This document shows positions 54,686 to 64,000 of a DNA stretch of 64,000 nucleotides, piece after piece (the stretch's first letter is position 1; each line of letters begins with the position of its first letter). The notes beneath the pieces were generated by a model. It was given only the letters and a program-made list of their open reading frames with translations, was not told the origin of the DNA and did no database searches. Location: assembly GCA_022605405.1 (NCBI GenBank), contig JABYQQ010000021.1, forward strand, positions 310,001 to 374,000. The letters are read 5' to 3'. A program made the position numbers and the translations under genes. Source of the DNA: Earliella scabrosa. Taxonomy: Eukaryota > Basidiomycota > Agaricomycetes > Polyporales > Polyporaceae.

Positions 54686-55899
54686 ATGGCTAGCACTACG
54701 TATGTCTCTCCTCCATACTAGCTTTGGAAATCGTGTTCATCGCGTGCAGGGCACTGAAAACGTCCTGGGCGGACGATGTTGAGGACCTTGGTGAGTGACT
54801 TCGCTCTGATCCCAAGCTCTATCGCCAATCTCCCCTCTCCCAGAGCAACCCAAGGTAGAAGATTTCGTGGACGACAATGGCATTCGCACTACCATCGAAT
54901 ACACGATCAATGATGAGGGCAAGAAAGTGAAAGTAAGTACATGGACATCGGGCATCCGGCTCGCTCTGAAGATCCGTTGCTCCTCTTCCCTCTAGATCAC
55001 GCGGAGAACCAAACGCGTACTCCAAAAGGCGGTCGTTGACCACAGCGTCGCGGAGCGGAAAACGTGGTCGAAGTTCGGACAGGAGAAGGGGAAAAAGCCT
55101 GGGCCGGATCGTGCGACGACAACAGTCGGAGAGAATGTGTCGCTGAAGTTGAGTGCCGGAAACAAGGTGCGAGCTACCAGTGTCTGTCCATCCCTACATT
55201 TTCCTGAGATGCCATCATCGCTCTCAGGCTGCTGCACAAGAGCAGAATGCCGAGCAGACCGTGAAGGCAAACCTGGCGAAGGCTGGTGCTGGCAAGGTCG
55301 TCTGTCGTCTGTGCAAGGGCGACCACTTCACCGCAAAATGTCCATACAAAGATTCGTTGAATGGTCTGGATGGTGCCGGTGCGTTACCCTGGTGTTCCGT
55401 GGCAACCTGCGACGCTGACTCTCCACAGAGACCCCGCCGTTCGGTCTTGATGATACTGGCACTCCGGCAGAGCCTGCGGCTGCTGCCCCTGCTGCAACCA
55501 CTGGCGGCAAGTACGTTCCACCATCTATGCGTGGAGGAGGTCGTGGACCAGGGGAGTCGATGGCGCGACCAGGTGGATCTCGAGACGACTTGCCGACCCT
55601 ACGTGTCACGAACATCTCCGAAGACACGCAAGAGAACGACCTTCGTGATCTGTTCGGTGCCTTCGGCCGTGTCGCTCGTGTATACGTTGGCCGCGATCGT
55701 GAGACAGGTGCAGGCAAGGGCTTCGCGTTTGTCAGCTTCGAAGACAAAGCCGTAGCCCAGAAGGCGATGGAGAAGATGCATGGTCGCGGGTACGACAACC
55801 TAATCCTGAACATCCAGTGGTCACGTACGTCATGTCCTCCATCTTTCTCCCTCCTTGCATTCTTCTTACTGTTTTGCAGAACCACGAGAGCAGCGATGA
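54686..55899 (+). CDS. TIF35: Translation initiation factor eIF3 subunit G
   Basis: Start ATG 54686 (MASTT); a 14-nt first exon ends at GTATGT. Exon 2 gives ALKTSWADDVEDLE, then QPKVEDFVDDNGIRTTIEYT, ITRRTKRVLQKAVVDHSVAE and WSKFGQEKGKKPGPD. A zinc knuckle follows (VVCRLCKGDHFTAKCPYKDS), then KYVPPSMRGG. The C-terminal RRM has RNP2 LRVTNIS and RNP1 GKGFAFVSF, with DLRDLFGAFGRVARVYVGRD between. The last exon is tiny (QPREQR, stop at 55899). This domain order is exactly eIF3g, an RNA-binding subunit of eIF3 that acts in scanning and reinitiation. The yeast gene symbol TIF35 is used. It lies head to head with COG7. Confidence 0.95.
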
Positions 55900-56525
55900 G
55901 ACATCGCGACATTCTGTCATTGCGTCATTGGATGCTACACCGTGTATCAATACATAGTGCATGATGCTGTTGTATACTGCATTGCTTGGGTGATCTTGAG
56001 CGCGAGCGCGAGGTACAACGGTTGAACGAGGCTGCAGGCATCAGGCCTCCCAGCGCCGAGCTTCCCGAACGTTAGCGGTAACAATGGTAAGTTTTCGCGA
56101 TGCGATCTCGGTTGGAGTACATGCTCACGGGTACGACCAATACATCAGCTCCCCCCTGTTAGGTTTAGTGCCCCAGTCCAAATCTTTTGGCTTCTAGTAA
56201 GCGATTCGGGTCTGTACTGCGACGAGCGTACAGATTCTGCCACACAAGGGCATGTGTTGAGATCAAGTCGGCATCTATAGGTAGTGCATCAGTTAGTTCT
56301 CACTAGTGGGAGTTGCAGGTTTCCGTCATCCCGTATCGCGAGAATCTTTTTATGCCAACATCATATACGAAGCATCCGAAGCCCCAAGCGAAGCACATGT
56401 CTCATTGCATCCACCAGTGGAAGCCCCAGAAACTGTCTTGGCCCCAAGGTATCCGTCACTTATAGACCAGCCGCCGACGATCAGCGTGTGGCCAGGTCAC
56501 CACCTCCCTGCGCAACCGCCCCAGT
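55900..56525. other. Intergenic with an orphan coding-like tail
   Basis: At 55992-56075 the plus strand reads GDLEREREVQRLNEAAGIRP then PSAELPER and a stop. It looks like the end of a real protein but I find no upstream exons. The rest holds the eIF3g 3' UTR and the promoter of the next gene. Confidence 0.4.
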
Positions 56526-57720
56526 ATGTCCTCGCTCTTCCAAAACTCGTTCTATGTGGTCAACAACTTGAACGCGATTCTCTATGGTGATTTATCGCTT
56601 CGCTCGTACCGTAGAGATGACAGCTGATGATATTCCCAGGCGTCGAGCTGGTGTTATACGCCCTCACGATCCAGCAGCTGCAGATGAATCGCAAGCGCAC
56701 GACAATGGACACGTTGCTGATCGCAATGAGCACTGTCCAGCTCGTGCTCATCACAATCTACTGGACTACACAGGCATATTTTGGGCAGCAGATGTGGATC
56801 GTCCACGCCGACTACCCGGGCGGTATGGACGCATATCTCGCTGACTTCGCTGCTGTTTGGTATCAGACGTGGGGTTCCGCCGCAGTCATGGTGTGCAATC
56901 TACTCACTGATGCATTGCTAGTGAGTACTCATTGCGCGAAGTCCACTCCCCTCGAAGTCGGCTCGAAGTTGAACTGATTGACTTGCAGATCTATCGACTG
57001 TATGTCATCTGGAGTTTCAACAAATCGATCATCGTACTCCCTGTCATTCTTTGGATCTCGGCATTCGGTGCGTCACGCTCATTCTGAATGCCGGCCGGGC
57101 GCAGCGGCTAATTCGCCATCTAGCATTCGCCATTGGTCTCTTATACGAGTCGGGACGTCCCGACGGAAACTATTTCGTCGGAATTGCGAACATATTTGGC
57201 ACGTGCTGGAACTCGATAACGTTCGCGTTCAACGTCATCGTCACGGGCTTGATTTGCGGTCGCCTCTTCTACATCGGCCGACGTCTCACCTACTCCAGCG
57301 AAGACGCGCGTATATATACCGGACCGGTAGCAATCATCATCGAGTCGGCCCTCCCATTCACGGTGTTCAGCCTGGCTTATGTCATCACGTACGCTATGAA
57401 GAGTGACATAGCTGTCGGGTTCTCGTTCTACTCCATGTTCACGGTATGTTCCGAATCTCGTTATTGCACACGATCTGACACGTCTCGCACGGTAGTGTAT
57501 TACTCCTCAACTCATCACGCTGCGCGTACTGTCGAGACGAGCATGGACGAGGGAGGCAGGTACTCGGTTCATGACCAGTATCGTGTTCAACCACTCCTCC
57601 GGCGAAGATACCCATACCACCAGGTTCAACACCCAGACGGATCTGCCGAAGCAAGAGCGGAAGGAACTCTCTGATGCTTCTGTCACACGAGTCGGTATGA
57701 TTTCTGTCCAATCGGAGTAG
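56526..57720 (+). CDS. 7TM basidiomycete protein, second family, tandem copy 1
   Basis: Exon 1 (56526-56586) encodes MSSLFQNSFYVVNNLNAILY. Exon 2 from 56640 gives GVELVLYALTIQQLQMNRKR, LLIAMSTVQLVLITIYWTTQ and VWYQTWGSAAVMVCNLLTDA. Next come IYRLYVIWSFNKSIIVLPVI, LAFAIGLLYESGRPDGNYF, FNVIVTGLICGRLFYIGRRL and YTGPVAIIIESALPFTVFSL. A hydrophilic tail ends at 57720 (VGMISVQSE). About seven membrane helices are visible. Such proteins are abundant in Agaricomycetes and uncharacterised, possibly receptors. The gene at 58692 has the same exon plan and matches it segment by segment. Confidence 0.8.
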
Positions 57721-58691
57721 GATACGCTCCCGCGTGTACGTTGGGTCATTACAGAGGATGCGCTATGTAATGTGTACGTCACAACGTCCGGCTAGTCTTC
57801 GCAGCTACATCCAGGAGCGCCTATTGTGGCGAGCCACCGACCAGCATCGGCAGAATGCTGTTGGAGATGACTCTGGTACGACTTCAGCTCCTCATTCTAC
57901 ACAGAATATGGTTCTAATGCCGATTTGTATCACAAGCGGGCATGCGGGACTATATTGCGATAAAGTTCGATACCCCGCACTGAGCCCTATGACTGCTTCC
58001 AGAACCCCGCTGCCTTCCTCCATCTCCGGCTTTCAGTTGTCTTCCGAGTGGCATGCGAAACCACATCTCATCCCTCTTAATTCCTTCGGAGAGCTCGCAC
58101 TCAGGAGTCAGCACCAAAACAATCCTGATGTTGTCTTTAGGCTGGGCTATGGGCTGAAAGTCATATATCATAATTTAGCCGGTGAGAACCTACGCCGGTA
58201 TGTTGCCGGCACCATTACGATCTGTCTATTTCGTACTAACCGCGCTGACCGTTGACACTTGCAGGGAAGCCACGACCACGCATGTGGTTCTCTTTTCGAA
58301 GCAGCGTCCCATGAACGCATCGCTCTGCAAGCGTAATCGATGGACTCGGAGACAACACGAGCCGGACATTGTCGCGAGTCACGCCGGGGCCCAGTCCGAG
58401 AGGCTAGTCTTGTGTATCACCCTCACCTGTGCGAAATGCCATGCCCTCCTCCCCTCGGGTGCTGCCGACGCTGAACGGCCACTAACACTGCACAGCAGCG
58501 ACGGGCCGCGCCAAGTTCACCACAACTTGGAGGGTAACTGCGCCGGACACTAATCTCGCGTGCGGGAAAAGAAGACGACGTTTCGCGCGGGATCGGTCGC
58601 GCATTGCAAAATGCCGTTATAATTAGGAAGGACTTGCGGAGTGGGTGAATGCCCTCGAGAGCTCCCCGCCTCTGTCCCTCACGTCCACCTC
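57721..58691. other. Intergenic between 7TM tandem copies, no gene
   Basis: Nearly 1 kb between the copies. Frames at 57734-58255 and 58182-58553 are open by chance and carry no domain. The promoter of copy 2 lies at the right end. Confidence 0.45.
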
Positions 58692-59940
58692 ATGGCAGGA
58701 TCGCTCTTTCAGCACTCCTACTATGTCGTGAACAACATCAATGCCATCCTCTATGGTGAGCTTCTACGCTGCCGATTTGTCACTGTGGCATCGAGTGACT
58801 GACTGCCTACACGCGCCACGCGGCGTAGGGGTGGTGCTGGTGCTCTACTTCTTGATAGTCATGCAGATCCTCGAGATGCGGAAGCGCACGTCTATGGACA
58901 AGCTCATGATCGGTTTCAGCACCATACTGGTCCTTATGAACACTGTCTACTGGACGACGCAAGCGTACTTCGGAGAGAAGATGTGGATCGAGCACTCTGA
59001 CTATCCTGGAGGCAGCGACGCGTACTGGGACGCGTATTCCTCTGTGTGGTACCAGACGTGGGGTATCACCGCTTGCGTCGTTAGCAATCTAATGAGCGAC
59101 GCGCTACTGGTGCGTCCCACGAGCTCTACAGTGCTTACGAGACCTCACTGCGTACGACGGTAGACGTGGCGATGTTTCGTCATCTGGAATAGTAGGCGGG
59201 TAATCATATTGCCCTCCATCTTGTGGATAGCGTCCCTAGGTGCGTTTCATTTGCCTCACCTCGTCAATCAATCACGACCCTTGTTAACGGAAGGATTAGC
59301 CTTTTCTGTCGGGCTATTATATGGCTCGGGCAAACCAAATGGGGACTACTTCGGGGGCATCGCCGTTGTCTTCGTGAATGCGTACACGGCGTCAACGTTC
59401 GCGTTCAACATCGTTGCGACCGGACTCATCTGTTACCGCATCATCTATGTCGGGAGATGCATGCGCGGCTACCAAAATATGGACGCGAACCTCTACACTG
59501 GCGCAGTGGCTATTGTCGTGGAATCTGCTCTCCCCTTCACAGTCTTCAGCGCAGCATATCTGGTCACATACGCGATCGGGTCCGATATTGCGAACGCTTT
59601 CTCGTTCTATGCTATGTTCACGGTGAGTAGACATTTGCCTGACAGGCGTGATGTGGCTGCTGATGCTGTAGATCAATAGTGCATCTCACCTCTAATGATC
59701 ACACTACGCGTTCTTTCAAGGCGCGCTTGGACAAGGGAATCCGGGACTCTCTTCACCACCACAATCAGCTATCGGGGCCAGACGGACTATGTCACTACCG
59801 ACGTCGGCATCTCTGCAGAGCTGGTAGAGAAAACTCCGCTCGAGCGAGACCACCAGCCTGTAAACAGAACGTTAACAACACAGTCCCCGTGTAGCGGTAC
59901 TACCCTACAGGAGATGGACATCACCAGTCTCCCAGTTTAG
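58692..59940 (+). CDS. 7TM basidiomycete protein, second family, tandem copy 2
   Basis: Exon 1 starts at ATG 58692 (MAGSLFQHSYYVVNNINAIL) and stops at a GTGAGC donor, as in copy 1. Then follow GVVLVLYFLIVMQILEMRKR, LMIGFSTILVLMNTVYWTTQ, VWYQTWGITACVVSNLMSDA, TWRCFVIWNSRRVIILPSIL, LAFSVGLLYGSGKPNGDYFG, FNIVATGLICYRIIYVGRCM and YTGAVAIVVESALPFTVFSA. The last exon begins CISPLMITLRVLSRRAWTRE, nearly identical to copy 1, and the tail is longer, ending MDITSLPV at 59940. The hydrophobic core is well kept while the tails differ, as expected for diverged receptors. Confidence 0.8.
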
Positions 59941-60098
59941 CCTCTGTGGCAAACGAGGCTCGCAACTGTATCAGAGCGGAACCCCTGTAGCACGCACAAT
60001 CATCCAATCAATGTATTTCTAGTCAGCATATATTCCTCTTCTAATAAACTCACAAGCCCAAACACCAGCAGGTCCTGAACCTGCACCCGGGCCTCCTA

Positions 60099-61574
60099 TC
60101 ACTCTTCTGACACATCGCTCGAGCTCCCGTCTCCGTCAGATCCATCGGGTACCGTCCTGGCCACCACCTCGTCGCCATCCCCATCCGGCAGCACCAGCAC
60201 AGCGTACGAGAAGTACACACTGTCCTCGCGCCACGCCCGTGCCTCGTTCCCAAACACCCCATCCTCCGCAGGCTTCTCGTCACCAGAATGGAATACCGCA
60301 TCCTGATCAAAGTCCATGCTGAAGAACGGGACGTCCTCCACGCCCTCCAGGGCCGGATACCCGCACTCGGTGTGCGACAGCCGCGGCTGCCACTCCTTCC
60401 TCGCAGCGACCGTATTGAGCGCATCGCAGTGGCCCTGCGTGAACGGGAACACCTCCGTCCTGCACGAGCGCTGGAACGTCGGGTCCTCCTCCTCCGGGTC
60501 GTCCCACTCCGCGTGCGAGCGCACGATCACGGGAAAGTGGTGCACGACGCACCCCGCGCGCGCCTCCGCGCTCTGCACCACGAGCTCGTCGAACGCGCTG
60601 TACGCGGACGTCCCGAACGCGTACCGGTGCTCGAGCAGGAGCCCGAACGGCGCGCGCATGCGCCCGATGATGTCCTCCACGCGCCCGCGGACCTCGTCCA
60701 CCCTCGCCGCGCGGCGCGCATCCCCGTCCCCCGGGCGGCGGAAGACCTTGAACGCGATCACGGCGCGGTACCCGCTCTCGATCCGCTCGACGCTGTGCGG
60801 GACGTCGGGGTAGAACGCGCACCACGCACAAGGGGGCGAGCGCACGGGCTTGCCGGCGACGTAGAGGCCGGACCGCTCCTTGCCCTCCTTGCTCGGCGTG
60901 GTGTCCCCGAGGCCGAGGAGGAACGTGCCGACGAGGTCGCGCTCGGGCGTGTCTCTGTGCGTCTTGAAGTGGCCGCCGGGGCCGTAGAGGTGGATCTTGT
61001 ACGGCTCGACGCGCACGCCGCTGGTGGGCACGAAGTGCTCGTCCCAGCACGCCGCGATGCGCGCGAGCAGCTCGGGCTCGACGGCGAACTCGGACGCGGG
61101 GATCTCGCGCGCGTTGCGGACCGCGGGGTCGACTTTGGTGACCTGCTCGTGCATGTCGCCGTAGCCGGAGATGGCGGCGGCGCGGTACCATTGTGCGAGC
61201 TTTCGCTCGATCTTGGCGTTCTCGCTGCTTCGCTCGTGCGCGGTCTTGGATCTGGGTGGGTTCACGCGGCCGCTTGACTTGCACCCCTCCCTCGTGATCT
61301 TCAGTTTGAAAGACGAGAAGGAGCCGGTGGCGCTGTTGTTGATGTGCTTGCGGTGTATCTTCCCAAGTTCTTTGACGAGCTTCTACGTCGATACGCCCTA
61401 CGTGAGTCTTCACGGTCGCCACTACATCGCGGTGACAATGCCTACCTCGTTTGTCTTCTCGATTCGCATGTTCACTTGTCGCTCTTCGCCATAGTCGTCG
61501 AACAAATCTGCCTCGATCTTGGTGACAGGTTTGCCGTCCCAAGTGTGTTGCCAGTTCGCCATCTCCTCGACCAT
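60099..61574 (-). CDS. 2OG-Fe(II) oxygenase (prolyl-hydroxylase-like)
   Basis: Exon 1 (61446-61574) starts MVEEMANWQHTWDGKPVTKI and ends RIEKTNE. After a 63-nt intron (GTAGGC to CGTAG) exon 2 (60099-61382) opens KLVKELGKIHRKHINNSATG. The product has about 470 residues. KIHLYGPGGHFKTHRDTP supplies the H-x-D iron site near residue 185. VGTFLLGLGD follows, then FYPDVPHSVERI with the distal His near 238 and SGYRAVIAFKV with the 2-oxoglutarate-binding Arg. The C-terminal half ends in an acidic tail (SDGDGSSSDVSEE). The fold is the 2OG-Fe(II) jelly roll of prolyl-4-hydroxylase type; the substrate is unknown. The open frame itself would begin at a GTG (61265), so the upstream exon is needed for an ATG. 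Confidence 0.82.
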
Positions 61575-63788
61575 GGCGCGATGTTTGGTGGGACACCTTC
61601 CGATGTATGTGAGCTTTTCCGGAGCACGAGCCGCCGCCCGTATGAGCTCTACAGCGTACGGCAGCTGTTGCGCGAGCTAGGTTCAGATCAGCTTTAGTCG
61701 CGGCGCGGATAGGATCATTGCCAGACGCACCGTCTCAGTATTCTCATCGTCTTCCTCGCTGGCACAGTCAAATATATCGTTGTCCTCATCGCCGGCAGAA
61801 TCAAGTATGTCATTGTCTTCAAGGTGTGGTCGTTTGGAAGCTCGGCCGGCAGATTCGTCGCTGGCTCGATGACCATCGTCGACGAACACCTGATAACGTC
61901 GGCGTGTAGATATAATATGGGGGGTGCCAGAGGATCCCTGCATGGTGAATTACTGAAACAGTGGGGATGGACTATGGGGTACGACTGTGTAGTAGGGAAG
62001 GAGGAACGACGAGCTCGAGATATAAGTACCCTGCCCTGTCGCGGGCGGTAGGTCACTACACATTCTTGTGGCGGGTCATCATGTACAGTACACACCTGCA
62101 TTTTTACGGGCGGTGGTGGACAACATGGCAGATGCGATTTTGTGCACGGCTCCATCGCATGGCGGATATATCCTTGACATGTTAGCACGCCTGGCACCAT
62201 AGAGCACCCACAACCCTCGGGCACTCACCTATGGCCGGGTGCCTCTCCATGGGGCATGGTGCCGTCAACAAGACACTTGCGCATGAAGGCAATTGACTGG
62301 TACACTATCTTCGCATTCGCCATGCACCCCATGTCACTCGTGGTCAACTTGAATGAAACGCATCTGTGAATGAAGCGGTGTCGGACACCTATGTTTGGCT
62401 CGGTGACGTGACGTCCATTCTGTCAGCTAGCGACCAAGGCTATCCTCCGTTCACCGAAGATACAACTGAGACGCCGTACTGCGCGCTGTTGAGACGGCGG
62501 AATAGCTGCGGATAGTCAGCTGGCCAAGGGGGCATGCATGCATGAGCGACGTTGGTCATCATGACAGTGTTATGACTACGGAAGAGCAAGGTTCGGAACG
62601 ATTGAACGGGAACAAACATCGACATACATGAGGGGAGGCTTTGGCCGGCAATGAGGTTGAAGAGCAGCTTCAACAAGTTCGTTTGGATAGTGTGATGACA
62701 GGTGCACCTCGCATCGCATACACACAAGACGGTTGATTACTGACCGATCTCTACGACATAACGACACCGAGCATCCCGATTGACACCACTGCGAGCATCT
62801 TGCTTCGATGCCCGGACGAACACATCCGCCAATTGACAACCTTCGAAGGCACGACTACGAACCAATCCTTGACCAATCATTGGCGGACCAAGGGCATGTC
62901 GGACAAGATACACCCATTCCTTGATCGACGAGCAGTGGACAAGGCGCGGATGCGTATGTCGATCAGGTCGAAGAAGGGAAAGGAGCCGAGGGCCCCTGCA
63001 TAGTCGCCATCTCAGGTTGGTGTCGGGGGTGTACTGTGGCCGAACGTGACGGGCGAACTCGGATGGCTTCGGAGGGACGACGTTGGCAGCGAAGACGAGA
63101 GGCTACGAGAGGACGCTGGAGAAGAGGAGGGAGGAGAGGAAGGGTCGGGACGGAGGAGAGAGGAGGCGAGTTCTGTCGAGACCGCCGGAACATCCCGATC
63201 GCCTTGAAGCGCCCATTGACCTCTGCCTGCGATCGGGCCGGTCAGATCTCGCACTCGGTTCGCTGCAGAGAGCCCGTATAAGAGCCCCCGCCCGCCTTCC
63301 TTGCTCTCTTTGGCCCCCGCTCAACGTCCTTCGCTCTCGCACCTTCTCCCAGTCGCCGTCCGCATCGCGCTCCTCCGCTTCAGTGGCCGGCCATAAGCCA
63401 TTCTCCTGCAGAACGCTCCTCTCAAGCCGCCGGCTCTTTGACCGTAGATTGCCGAAAGCGGGGTACAAGGTCACACGAACGCCTCCCCACTTGAGCCTGA
63501 TTTTCCAGCTCGTCTTCCGTCCACATATACTTAGCGTCTGGTACGCCTCCACATTCCCCGCACCCTTCTCTCTCACCCTTACGCACCTGGTGCGTAACAT
63601 TCTCGTCCATCTAGCCCTCCCTAGCTCACGGCTCATCTCTGCTCGTTGATCGCGCCCCATCCTCCTACGCGAACCCTCCCACGTTCTCGTTTAATTGCGA
63701 CGCCATAAATACATTCCACCGGGCTCCCCGCTAGGCCGCCTCCTTTCCCTCTTCACCTCAAACTTTCTTGGTCCACGTACCTGTCACC
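61575..63788. other. Long intergenic region, no confident gene
   Basis: About 2.2 kb. A short minus frame (61683-61943) has a duplicated acidic unit (LEDNDILDSAGDEDNDIFDC) and could be a fragment of a gene or low-complexity DNA. The segment 63040-63340 is purine-rich then pyrimidine-rich. The last 100 bp before 63789 contain CCATAAATAC (63704-63713), a TATA-like element about 80 bp before the next ATG. Confidence 0.45.
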
Positions 63789-64000
63789 ATGAGCGAGCCA
63801 AGACCTCCTTCACCATCCCACCCTACCAGTACGCAACCGTCCACGCAGTTACCGCCTCCAGCAGCGATTGAACATGCTCTCCACGCTCGCATCGATGCCT
63901 TTTCCCCCATCTGCCCCTCCGCGCGGACATCTTACACTCGTGTAGACTTCACCGGTGGTACCGGTGCCAACACACCCAGGCCGGACATCACAAGCGATGT
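63789..64000 (+). CDS. Start of an unidentified gene, cut by window end
   Basis: ATG at 63789 sits in a good CACCATGAG context. The visible 70 codons begin MSEPRPPSPSHPTSTQPST, then LPPPAAIEHALHARIDAF and SARTSYTRVDFTGG, and run off the window. The first 30 residues are Pro/Ser/Thr-rich. The family cannot be named from this part. Confidence 0.5.
   Translation, partial: MSEPRPPSPSHPTSTQPSTQLPPPAAIEHALHARIDAFSPICPSARTSYTRVDFTGGTGANTPRPDITSD

Noticed and set aside
60288..61277. 329-codon plus-strand frame over the 2OG-Fe(II) oxygenase
   Set aside because: Antisense shadow rich in Arg, Ala, Val and Leu without motifs; the minus strand encodes the oxygenase core.
60307..61596. 429-codon minus-strand frame over the 2OG-Fe(II) oxygenase
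   Set aside because: Arg-rich shifted frame of the same strand; it lacks the H-x-D and GYRAVIAF motifs.
1..64000. CRISPR array, bacterial operons or phage genes
   Set aside because: Regular spliceosomal introns and eukaryotic gene content exclude a prokaryotic window; the tandem repeats have no unique spacers of constant length.

Overview
The window is nuclear DNA of a filamentous basidiomycete, most likely a wood-decay Agaricomycete (a polypore is my best guess, not proven). Evidence: almost every gene is cut by 45-70 nt GT-AG introns with CTRAC-type branch points, genes lie on both strands without operons, and the gene content (F-box/LRR families, 7TM proteins with a DUF6533-like start, a quinone reductase, fungal JmjC and 2OG-Fe(II) enzymes) is typical of that group.

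Layout. From 1 to about 31 kb the DNA is accessory: a truncated JmjC gene, perfect and degenerate repeats, F-box genes, orphan basidiomycete families, a MYND-finger protein, two copies of one TA-flanked MITE, and a six-exon TET/JBP-like 2OG-Fe(II) dioxygenase at 21.9-23.4 kb. A large multi-exon gene of an expanded, uncharacterised family lies at 27.2-29.5 kb. From 32 to 43 kb come a tandem pair of DUF6533-like 7TM genes, a tocopherol-cyclase-like gene, and a tandem pair of AAAP amino acid transporters. A tRNA-His follows, then an NAD(P)H:quinone oxidoreductase. From 47 to 62 kb lie a single-pass membrane protein, an F-box gene, the housekeeping divergent pair COG7 / eIF3g, a second kind of 7TM tandem pair and another 2OG-Fe(II) oxygenase. 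The window ends just inside a new gene at 63.8 kb.

The main themes are three independent tandem duplications of membrane protein genes. In two of them both copies preserve very small exons (10-20 nt), so the exon structures verify each other. There are also three separate 2OG-Fe(II)-type enzymes and mobile DNA in the left half. Exon limits given here were read by eye from splice sites and reading frame; no searches were run, so family names rest on remembered motifs.
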